64,000 nucleotides of DNA from Pollenia angustigena (lineage: Eukaryota > Arthropoda > Insecta > Diptera > Polleniidae), in contig OV884059.1 of the NCBI GenBank assembly GCA_930367215.1, positions 51,616,957 to 51,680,956 on the forward strand, in the 5' to 3' direction. This document shows positions 55,700 through 64,000 of the stretch, piece by piece. Each line of letters begins with the position of its first letter. Position 1 is the first letter of the stretch. The notes beneath the pieces are model-generated. The model made no database searches, was not told the origin of the DNA, and saw nothing but the letters and a program-made list of their open reading frames with translations. The position numbers were made by a program, and so were the translations under genes.

Positions 55700-57751
55700 T
55701 CAATTTTCTGTAAAATATTCATCACAGTTCGTAAGAGAAGGTATATCTAAAAGACTAACCATTTCTAAACTATAATTATTTTCTAACTCTATTCGTGACT
55801 TCACATGCCGCAGGGAAGATATAAGTGGATCGGAAGATGCTGCCAACATGTTGAAGAGGTCCTCATTTTGCCTTACCCTTGATGCTTTGAATGTGTTCTG
55901 CAATCTATATTTTTTATAAAATTTGTTAAGAGACTCCTGTGCTTCTTCAGAAAGCTCTCCAATTGGCAAAGACTGGTACTCAATTATATCTTTGCCATGC
56001 GCCAATATTTTATGGACGGTCGGGGTCAACTTCTTCTGTGGATACATTTCTGCTAAAAGAGATGCAGTTTTCGACGCATATTCTCCATATTTTGTAGAAT
56101 TGACATTTTCTTTGCAGTTTAAAACATCCAAGATCGTTCCCAATCTTTTCACGATTTGATTGTCAATTCCAGTGATTCTAGTTACTGCCTCATCATTTTC
56201 AAAAAATCTCCTAGAAGTGTTTCCATCGTTTGAGTTACCGTATCCGTGCTTGGGACAGTCTACTTTTAGTCCAACTTGTTTAAAAAAAGCATCCTGTATT
56301 TGCTTCTTTCTGATCTTTTCCTTATCCTTTATTGATGTATTTTCATCGAAGTTTTCCTCCTCTTGTGGTAGGGTATACGCCAGTTTTAGCAAGAATTCCA
56401 TACACCTTATCCTTGCGTGCAATGGTGACATTCCATATTCGTAATTCTCCTCATTTGTAGAATCGTTTAAATTACCAAAGTTCTTCTGACTCTTTTTGCA
56501 AATCGGGCATGACATTGTTGAGGTTGTTCCTGTCAGTTCGTTTACGACTTTTCCGTCAACCATGGTCAGATGGAACTCGTAATTGCATTCAATATATTTT
56601 CCTTCTCCAATTTGCAGCTTTGTAGGCTTAATCTTGCTTATTTGTTCTTCAATGTCCTTCACCGTGGTCCTTATGAGTTCTGCCGATTCCCTTGCAAACT
56701 GAAACATTATTGGTCGGCAATAATGCACTGATGACGGACGTGGATTTTTCCAGTGAAGGGAAACATCCGATTTAAGCCGCAAAGGAACAACAGATGCCAT
56801 AAACATATTTCCGTCCGATATTGTAGCGTCATCGGAAGATATCCTTTGCTTATAAACGCTTTGTCCGGATGATCCATCGCAGCCCCATTTGCTGATCAAT
56901 GTCAACTTCTCAGGAAGAATTTTCACCTCATTTTCAGGAAGACTCTCCAACAACCGTTTTGCTGTATGGCCCATGAGATCCTGCAGATTGGCTTTCGCAG
57001 AGACTTCCGTAAATTCCGTATGCAGTGGTCGTGAATTTATTTTGGCTTGCGTAATATGCTTGTATCCGGGTAAAACATCAGCGCCGTGTCGCGTTAAAGA
57101 TGCCCGTAGTTTCTCATATTTCTCTTTGGAAAGTTCTAAGTCCATAAACAAGGCCAAGGCTTCTTCGGAACCATACTTTTTAATGTGTGCGTTTGTGGGC
57201 GTGGGAATGCTTTCCTTAATCCTTTTTAGTCGCAGTGGGCTTGCATCAGCAACAGATTTGGTTATGTGCGACCTAACTCTTTCACTATCCTTTGTAAATT
57301 TAATAGACAGCGCTTCCGATAATTGCTTCGTGGTCAAGTCATTGGTGGCATCGGCAAGTTTCCTCTTTCTTGTGAAAATTGAACACTCCTCAATACTTTT
57401 TTTTGGCCTTCCTTTTGCTCCTCTGGTTGATGTGGTGGGTTTATCTACTGCCAATATATCCAGGATGGTATCTTCATTAAGCCAGTCCTCGTATTTGGAG
57501 TTGAAGTTCTGAATGGTTCGATTAGATTTCACCCATTTTGCCTTAATATTTGCATATATCAGATAAAAATTATTTTTTATAATTTCGCTTCTCTCAATAT
57601 TTCCGTATAAGCTATCAAGTTCTTCTAAAGCAGCTTCCGTGAAAAAATTTGGTGTGGTTGACTTTCTAAACAGTTCAAATAATTTAAAATTGTTCAACGC
57701 CATGTTTTCAGTACTTAAATTGTTTAATGGTTTCAGTAATTGTTGCGCCAA
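55700..57751 (-). CDS. Transib transposase (RAG1-core-like), intact
   Basis: 683-aa open frame from ATG 57751. Residues 110-120 hold an AT-hook-like GRPKK. The catalytic core contains SKWGCDGSSGQSVYKQ (Asp292), HLTMVDGKVVNE (Asp399), a CPIC zinc pair (415/418), GNSNDGNTSRRFF (506-517) and GELSEEAQESLNK, with Glu606 the likely third acid residue. These align in order with the DDE residues of Transib transposases and the RAG1 core. Length fits the family (~650-700 aa). No stop or frameshift is present, so it may still be functional. A 148-bp tandem duplication lies just upstream (57791-58088). A stop (TAA) is at 55700-55702. Confidence 0.94.
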   Translation of the reverse strand: MAQQLLKPLNNLSTENMALNNFKLFELFRKSTTPNFFTEAALEELDSLYGNIERSEIIKNNFYLIYANIKAKWVKSNRTIQNFNSKYEDWLNEDTILDILAVDKPTTSTRGAKGRPKKSIEECSIFTRKRKLADATNDLTTKQLSEALSIKFTKDSERVRSHITKSVADASPLRLKRIKESIPTPTNAHIKKYGSEEALALFMDLELSKEKYEKLRASLTRHGADVLPGYKHITQAKINSRPLHTEFTEVSAKANLQDLMGHTAKRLLESLPENEVKILPEKLTLISKWGCDGSSGQSVYKQRISSDDATISDGNMFMASVVPLRLKSDVSLHWKNPRPSSVHYCRPIMFQFARESAELIRTTVKDIEEQISKIKPTKLQIGEGKYIECNYEFHLTMVDGKVVNELTGTTSTMSCPICKKSQKNFGNLNDSTNEENYEYGMSPLHARIRCMEFLLKLAYTLPQEEENFDENTSIKDKEKIRKKQIQDAFFKQVGLKVDCPKHGYGNSNDGNTSRRFFENDEAVTRITGIDNQIVKRLGTILDVLNCKENVNSTKYGEYASKTASLLAEMYPQKKLTPTVHKILAHGKDIIEYQSLPIGELSEEAQESLNKFYKKYRLQNTFKASRVRQNEDLFNMLAASSDPLISSLRHVKSRIELENNYSLEMVSLLDIPSLTNCDEYFTEN

Positions 57752-57790
57752 CTTTCAGTCGTAGACTAATCCAGGCATTATGCTTATTTT

Positions 57791-58088
57791 GCAATATATA
57801 GGCTTATGCTACCATGCCGAAAAATGTACCTGTTCCCTACATACATATGGATTTAGGCTGAATAATGCATTTTTATATTATGCACGTGTCCAAATAAGAT
57901 TTGTGCCTACCTGTAGTCAATATTGTTCTTGACCATTTGCAATATATAGGCTTATGCTACCATGCCGAAAAATTTACCTGTTCCCTGCATACAAATGGAA
58001 TTAGGCTGAATAATGCAATTTTGATATTATGCACGTGTCCAAATAAGATTTGTGCCTACCTGTAGTCAATATTGTTCTTGACCATTTG
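57791..58088 (-). repeat. 148-bp tandem duplication upstream of Transib ORF
   Basis: Two adjacent copies (57791-57938, 57939-58088) with GCAATATATAGGCTTATGCT and ATTATGCACGTGTCCAAATA differ at a few bases. They lie in the presumed promoter/5' leader. Confidence 0.9.
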
Positions 58089-58688
58089 TACGCCAAAGTA
58101 TTGTTTAAGTGAGGTACGTACCTGCTAATTTCAATGAGTAGTTTTTTTAGATTTTAGATCAAACTACTGTCATACAATTTCTGCAACCATGTCTTTTTAA
58201 CCTTTTTTACCTCTAGAAGCCAAACGGGCACGTACGGGCAGATAAAATTTTTGAATTATGTAAAGAAATAATCAAAGAACAGATTTTGCAAATATGGCAT
58301 ATATAGAAAAATATAGATTTTTGTTATTTTCCGTCAAAGTTGAAAAATAGTGAAAAAACGGATAGTTTTTAAATAGTGATTTACCAGGAGAAACACAAAG
58401 CAAACAGTTCATTTTTTTTTTATCATTACACATTTAATAAATGCATCAATCAATACAAACAAAAAATAAGGCGATTCGTTACCTATTTTTCGTGATATTA
58501 CACCTGAAATCGCAACAAATTTACTAAAAATTGTGTGTTTTTTTGAAAACCGAAAGTCGGTCAACTTTGAACGGCTATATCTTCTAAACTAAAAATGTGA
58601 TATTATTAAGAGTGGCAGATTTGAAATCGTTGAAAAGTTTCCTATAACATGAGTTTATTCAAAACTTCGTCGGTGCTCATGAAAATTT
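58089..58688. other. Non-coding left half of the Transib leader
   Basis: No coding frame with family signal; AT-rich sequence belonging to the element. Confidence 0.5.
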
Positions 58689-58728
58689 TGATTTTTGCAA
58701 CCTCGTTTGCTCTACGGGCGCTACTGTG
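58689..58728 (-). promoter_or_regulatory. Right Transib terminus, recombination-signal-like
   Basis: Read inward: heptamer CACAGTA, 23-bp spacer, nonamer-like GCAAAAATC. The last heptamer base differs from the left end. Confidence 0.85.
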
Positions 58729-58897
58729 CGTCGTCAGCATTCTTTGTGTCTCACTGGATAGTGTTACTTTATAAATTGAATGTATTTAACTCAACTATTT
58801 TAACAAATAGAAACTGGGAATTATTTCCTTCCGAAGGTAACTTTATATTATATTCAACATTTTTCATTTTTCGAATTTATTCTATGAGCTAAATTTC

Positions 58898-59052
58898 AGT
58901 TATGTATTTTATAAAGCTTTTTTGTAATAGTTCTATTCCTACAATTTTTCAGAAATGACTTAATACACTACCAGACTATTATATTGTATTTTCTTTTTAC
59001 ATTTTACCTTAGCCTTCCGTTGGAAAGCAATGAGGTATATTGAATGTACAGA
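58898..59052 (+). repeat. 155-bp LTR-like direct repeat, right
   Basis: Partner of 55163-55317. It is followed by GAATGTAC and the satellite sequence AGTTCCAATAAT, which is also the target of Jockey LINE 2. Confidence 0.7.
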
Positions 59053-59065
59053 ATGTACAGTTCCA

Positions 59066-59097
<32 letters not shown>

Positions 59098-59320
59098 ATT
59101 GAATCTTTCTTATCGAAATTTACAATATGTATTCAAATCTTAATTCTACTTGTTGTTTATTAGCTGTTACCAGTGTAACCACTAACTGCTGTATTCAAAT
59201 TTTAAGACTGTCTTCTAGTTAGGCTCAAAGTATCGGTTCTTTTTAGCCTCTGGTGACCTTCGAACTGAAGCAAACCCCGAGCGAGGTAGTTAGGGTGGAC
59301 CATTAGTTTATCGATGTAGC

Positions 59321-61858
59321 TTATTGAATATTTTTTAATTTCCTCCTGGATAGTGGGGACGTTGAGATCTCTGTGGATAATTTCATTACGTATATACCAT
59401 GGGGCGCAGACAATTTGTCGTAATATTCTAGACTGTCTTCTTTGAAGCTTTTGGATGTTAGATGCGCATGCAGTACCCCATAATTGGATGCCATATTGGT
59501 TTTATGATGGACTTGTATAGAAGAATTTTGTTGTCTAAAGACAAGTTTGAGTTTCCACCGAGAAGCCAATGTAGTTGAGCTGCTTTAAGTTTCATAGCCG
59601 TTATTTTCGCTTCGATATGACGAGACCAGGTCAAGCGTCTATCTATATGAATTCCCAAGTACTTTACATGGTTTTCTACCGGAACAGAGATGTTATTTAT
59701 TTTTACTGCTGGGCACGTTTGTCTTCTGAGCGTGAAAGTTAAGTGAGCACATTTAGCCGGGTTAACCTTTATTCTCCATTTTTCTAGCCATGCCTCTAGT
59801 TCATTGATGTGGGACTGCAGATTTTGCGATGCGACTTTTGGGTCATGGTTAACGCTAATAAATGCTGTGTTGTCTGCAAATGTAGAGGTATGCGTGCTCA
59901 GATTTGTTGGCATATCCGCTGTGTATATTATATATAGAAGCGGTCCTAATATGCTGCCTTGGGGAACACCAGCAGTAATTTTCTTGAGGGGGGAGTATTT
60001 ATATTTCGACCTTACTATGAATGTTCTGCCTGTTAGATAGCTCTCCAGAAGCTTGTGAGTGTTTTGAGGAAGCAATCGTGTTATTTTGATGAGTAGCCCA
60101 TCATGCCAAACTTTGTCAAATGCTTGGGAAATGTCTATAAACAGGGCTGAGCAGTATTGCTTTTTCTCAAACGCCGATCTAATAAGGGTGACAATTCTAT
60201 GCACTTGTTCTATTGTACCATGTTTCGCTCTGAATCCGAACTGGTGATCCGGGATAATGTCTTATTCATTTAGATGAGGAGTTATACTTAAAATGAATAT
60301 TTTTTCGAAAAGCTTCGATAGGATTGATAATAAGCTTATCGGTCTGTACGACGCAACCTGGCTAGCATCTTTTCCCGGCTTGGGAATCATAACAATTATA
60401 GACCTCTTCCATGAGGTTGGGAAGTATCCGACTCTTAATATAGCGTTAAAAATAAGTAGCAAGATTCTGGAAGCAGACGATGGTAAGTTTCTTATCATTG
60501 ACCTGTGATACGGTCAAGTCCGGGAGATTTTCTAATATTCACTTTTTCTATTGCAGATTTTACTTGAGTAATGTTAAATTTTAATGGATGGTTTACCTTA
60601 TCAGGAATGATTGGACGACAGGAACAAGTATGTGTATCATGTGGCGTGAAAACTTTCTCAAGGTGGCCCGCGAAAGCGTTTAATTTTTCATCTGTGTTTT
60701 TGGCCCAAGTGCGGTTTTCCAGTCTTAATGGAGATTCTTGGGTTATAGGGCATTTCATATGCCGTACAGCCTTCCATAAGTTATAATTGGAGTTTTTTGT
60801 GGCATCTAGGCTGTTTAGATAGCCTTCTATTGCAGACTCGTGGTTCTGTCTCAATTTGTTGCGAAGAGTTGTCAGGCATAATTGTAGTTGGGCCTTAGTG
60901 GTTGGGGAACGACTGTTTTGCCATTGTCTTCTTAACTTCCTTTTTTTCTCTGATAAGGGTCTCTATATCCGTCGATGTATTGTAAGGAGCACGTTTTATT
61001 GTCCGCTTGATTGGGGTTGCATTTCTTGCTGCAGCATCCAAGACTTCTGTAAATCGGTCGACAGCTATTTGGATGTCAGATGAATTTTTTAGGGGAATGC
61101 ACTGTGATAGGTGAGAGCTCACATACATTTTATACTTTAACCAATTTGTGTTTCTGTTTGGATAGGAAATACAGTTTGCAGCTGCGGCTTCAGAGTTACC
61201 TTTTAAAATGAGGATTGAAGGTGAATGATCAGACGAAAGATCATAGGAGGAACTAACTAGTACTTGATCGCGCTTGATGTTTTTAATTACAGCAAAGTCA
61301 ATAAGGTCTGGAAGCTTATTGAAGTCGGTTGGCCAATAGGTAGGCTCACCACTCGATACCACATCAAAATTATTTGCAGTTACGGTATTGTATAGCTGAT
61401 TACCTCTAGGACTAATAAGTCTGGAGCCCCAATATGTATGTTTAGCGTTGTAGTCGCCAGCAGCAATGAATTTCTGGCCCAATGTGGAGGAGAAGTTGAG
61501 AAATTTATCGTTTACAATTTTGTGCCTCGGGGGACAATAAACGGATGTTAGCGTTAGTTTGAAATCAGTAAGATTTATAGATGTGGCCTGGATACAATCT
61601 TCTTCAAACTCTGGCAATGGTAAGTGTCTGATGTGTTTTTGCACAATTATGGCTGTGCCACCACAAGCTCGTCCGCTGGGATGTTTTGTGTCATACGTAA
61701 GGTAACCATTTACCCTAAAGCAGTTTTTATGAGTAAAGTGTGTTTCAGAGACAAGAAGTACATACGTCGATTTCATGCCTATGAAGAAAGTTTGCAACTT
61801 CGTGTTTATGTTGGGATAACCCGTTTGCATTCCAGAAACATATTTTTAACTGGTTCAT
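59321..61858 (-). pseudogene. Jockey LINE 2 ORF2, several frameshifts
   Basis: ATG 61858 overlaps the ORF1 stop (ATGA). Endonuclease (61830-60895): VSETHFTHKN, GDYNAKHTYWGSR, SSDHSPSI. RT in three frames (60854-60495, 60498-60262, 60204-59458): NIRKSPGLDRITG, PISLLSILSKLFEK, LFIDISQAFDKVWH, PQGSILGPLLYIIY, FADN where FADD is expected, and KYLGIHIDRRLTW. The Asp-to-Asn change in the catalytic motif would by itself inactivate the RT. C-terminal frame 59569-59321. Related to, but a different family from, LINE 1. Confidence 0.88.
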
Positions 61859-63530
61859 TTTTTGTTGAGTAGAACTTGCAGGAGCATGTTCTGGTTTCGC
61901 ATCATTTCCTGAAACATGTTCTGCATAGTGGCCATGAAGTTATTCATAGTTTGAAATAATTTTCAATTGAGGTAGGCATTTGTAGACCTTCCCTAGGAAC
62001 ATTAGCGTACGGAGGTTGCTTTGCGTTGGAAGTACTCGGGAGATTTTTCGCATTAGGGTTTCCTTGGGCATATGATTGGTTTAGTTTGTGTAGTACTAGC
62101 AATTGAGCCAGCGGCTTGGCTGGGCGCATGTGACGGACCATATTGGGAGTGAGTATATTTTTGAACTAAAGCAGTTTTTAATAAATGCAAGAAGACTTTA
62201 CAACCCCTATAGTTTGCCGTGTGATTTTCGCCACAGTTGCTGTATTTCTTAACATTCGGGTCAGCTTTAGAACGATTACATTCGGCGGTTTTATGAGCGT
62301 CGCCACAAACCACACATACGTGAGGCAATTTACAATATGATTTTGTATGCCCATATTCCTGACAGTTTGTGTATTGGGAGGGACCCTTTCGTTTTATTGG
62401 CTCCTCAACAGTTATTCTTCTGTTGAGTAGGTAGCGCAAGTTGTATATGGGATGAACTGAATTTTTGGTTTTGAGAACCGATGAATCAAACGATATCTCA
62501 ATGCGGTGCAGTGGTTGAGGAACTTTATTCCTGTTCAAAATATTATGCACAAATTTTACCTCATGCCCCTGTTGCTCTACGGCAGATTTTATATCCTCTG
62601 TAGGAACAGAACTATATATGCCTTTTATGACAATAATCAATCCCTTAGCACTTTTTAATTGGTATGTATACACACAGAAAAAAATCAATGTAAATTCGTT
62701 CAAAACAAGGTTGATTTTACATTTTTCAGTAGTGATTTTGCTTCATTGTTGTTTCATGTTAATTTAACATGATTTTACAATAACTTGCGAACAACATTTT
62801 TTTCTTTTAAAATAACTATAATTCATGTTAATTTAACATTGCAGTAAAGTTAGAGCAAAATGTAATTAATATTGAAATAACAATCCGAATCACGTTGAAT
62901 GAAAGTTATTTAAAGTTGAAACAACGTGAATTTCATGTAGAATCAAATTGGTTGGAGTTGATTTAACAGTGTGAAGACAACATATGCATTTATTTAAGAA
63001 TAATTTAAAACACTTACCCCTGTAACACATGTTTCACTTATTTTGTATCTCCTTTGTTAACAGAAGCATCAGCAGAATGGCCCGATATCGTTTTCGTCAT
63101 CTTTCTACTTTGAAAACTTGATGTACTATTTAACTAAATAATTTTAATTAAAAGAATACGGGAATTGTCTTCTTTTTATAACATATTTTAAACATGAAAA
63201 TAAAAAGATGTAAATACTTAAGTGTGTATGCATGTTAATTTAACAAGATAAACTTTTGATTTAAATATACAACAGGTTTTTATGGATTCAATATTGAAGA
63301 ATGTTATTTTAACAGTGAATAATATTAAATAAACGTGATTTAAGATTATTTTAATATTTTTCATTTAAAATTAATATGAAATAATGATAAATTTAAATAA
63401 AGGGCATACTTTTGCAGAAATTTACCATGATTCTCAATCAACATTTCGCAATGTTATTTTAACATTGGTATTTTTTTCTGTGTGTAGTAACTTTTATTTT
63501 CTGCGTCCAGGTGTCTTGATATAATACGAA
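61855..63530 (-). pseudogene. Jockey LINE 2 ORF1, interrupted by a MITE
   Basis: The ORF1 C-terminus ends at 61855 (LLQVLLNKK). Upstream are three CCHC-type knuckles (YTNCQEYGHTKSYC with the first Cys changed to Tyr, CVVCGDAHKTAEC, YSNCGENHTANYRGC) and YQLKSAKGLIIVIKG, all in 62703-62053. The frame then resumes beyond the MITE at 63487 and is cut at the 5' truncation near 63530. Confidence 0.8.
62671..63484. mobile_element. 814-bp MITE with CACACAGAAAAA ends
   Basis: CACACAGAAAAAAATCAATGT and its inverted match (AACATTGGTATTTTTTTCTG, then TGTG) are flanked by TA (62669-62670, 63485-63486). Removing the element and one TA restores the LINE ORF1 frame. The interior has many ATGTTAATTTAACAT-like near-palindromes. 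No transposase. Confidence 0.88.
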
Positions 63531-63557
63531 AGTTCGTTTATACGAAAGTTCGTTTCT

Positions 63558-64000
63558 GTTCCAATAATAACGGAAATTGATAAAGTACCAGTTGATATAC
63601 AAAGAAGAACCAAAAAGCGCTTTTACAGATTCTTAAGGCCATGTCAGATAAAACTTTTGCTTCGCTTTGCGTCAGAGATTCGCTTTGACATTTAAGATGA
63701 AATGTACATACTTATACGAAACATGTCACATAAAGAACTTTTAACGCAAAGCGAAGCGAAAAGTTAGGCAACTCTCATCTTTTTGCGTGCTTTGACAATC
63801 TACTAGTATAAATTTTTTTTGTTTATTTTTTTTTAACACACAATGCGTGAGTGTTGTCAAAGTGTTTATTGTGACATACACCTTTTGCGTTACGCTTTTC
63901 AGTCAAAGTTAGAAACGTCACGCAAAGCGATGAAGTTTTATCTGACATGGCCTTTATTCACTCAGGACCTTGAAGGTTTAATTTTATGTTTATTAGACCA
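63558..64000 (+). repeat. Satellite segment at right edge
   Basis: GTTCCAATAATAACGGAAATTGA, AAAGTACCAGTTGATATAC and, beyond the MITE, TTCACTCAGGACCTTG continue the ~120-bp satellite, which runs off the window. Confidence 0.82.
63636..63953. mobile_element. Harbinger-type MITE, 318 bp
   Basis: AGGCCATGTCAGATAAAACTT and its inverted match ending at 63953, flanked by TTA (63633-63635 and 63954-63956). The intact satellite unit GATTCTCATTCACTC shows the empty site, with one base difference. TSD type and AGG start match PIF/Harbinger. Confidence 0.87.

Larger units (their letters stand above)
55381..58728 (-). mobile_element. Complete Transib element, 3348 bp
   Basis: Ends CACAGTGGCGCC (55381) and, inverted, CACAGTAGCGCC (58728), flanked by an exact 5-bp duplication CGTCG (55376-55380, 58729-58733). 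Both features are diagnostic of Transib. It encodes one uninterrupted transposase and lies inside the LTR-like element in satellite DNA. Confidence 0.95.
59071..63557 (-). mobile_element. Jockey-type LINE 2, with target duplications
   Basis: Poly(A) tail on the minus strand (T run 59071-59093). 11-bp target duplication GTTCCAATAAT at 59060-59070 and 63558-63568, within the satellite. The 5' end is truncated inside ORF1. An 814-bp MITE (62671-63484) splits ORF1. Confidence 0.88.

Overview
The window is AT-rich and carries no host gene that I can recognise. It looks like transposon-dense heterochromatic or pericentromeric DNA of a higher fly (Diptera). The main reason is the very abundant 'mini-me' / DINE-1-like repeat, which has a (GTCC GTCT)n microsatellite, a (TA)n microsatellite, a TATACCCTTCACC core and an ATTCGGCTGTGCCGAAT hairpin end. 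Jockey-, CR1-, BEL/Pao-, hAT-, Tc1-, piggyBac-, PIF/Harbinger- and Transib-type elements are nested in one another. Species cannot be fixed from the sequence.

Layout, 1-33 kb: a broken Polinton-like (virus-like) element is the oldest layer. Its protein-primed DNA polymerase B gene (minus strand) starts with a C2H2 finger at 12454. It is cut by a ~9 kb composite Helentron-like insertion (2891-11873), resumes at 2890, and is cut again at a TTAA by a piggyBac element running off the left edge. A non-LTR retrotransposon (13.2-15.9 kb) follows. Then come two copies, in opposite orientation, of a two-gene module: an A32/FtsK-like packaging ATPase and an uncharacterised acidic companion ORF (16.6-18.7 kb minus; 19.8-27.7 kb plus). 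The plus copy of the ATPase is split by a complete 4.7 kb PIF/Harbinger element with TAA target duplications. The minus copy keeps the uninterrupted site. The companion ORF is split in the plus copy by a Helentron-like element and in the minus copy by a Foldback-like element. A Jockey element (27.7-32.4 kb) and a possible third ORF of the virus-like element follow.

Layout, 33-46 kb: Helentron-like repeats (one with a tRNA-like module), a nearly intact CR1-like LINE with a PHD-finger ORF1 (33.9-37.9 kb), a dead Tc1 element (39.4-41.0 kb), a BEL/Pao relic lacking most of its reverse transcriptase (41.0-43.3 kb), and more mini-me copies.

Layout, 46-64 kb: a 1.5 kb inverted repeat pair (46.09-47.57 and 51.82-53.29 kb), a ~120-bp GTACCA-rich satellite, and many insertions into that satellite: a hAT relic that itself holds three MITEs, an LTR-like repeat pair enclosing a Transib element, a second Jockey element interrupted in frame by an 814-bp MITE, and a Harbinger-type MITE. 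The Transib element (55381-58728) is the best preserved unit. It has an uninterrupted 683-aa RAG1-core-like transposase, recombination-signal-like termini and a 5-bp target duplication.

The most informative points are the empty/filled-site pairs inside one window, which give precise element ends, and four tRNA-like Pol III promoter modules embedded in Helentron-like repeats.
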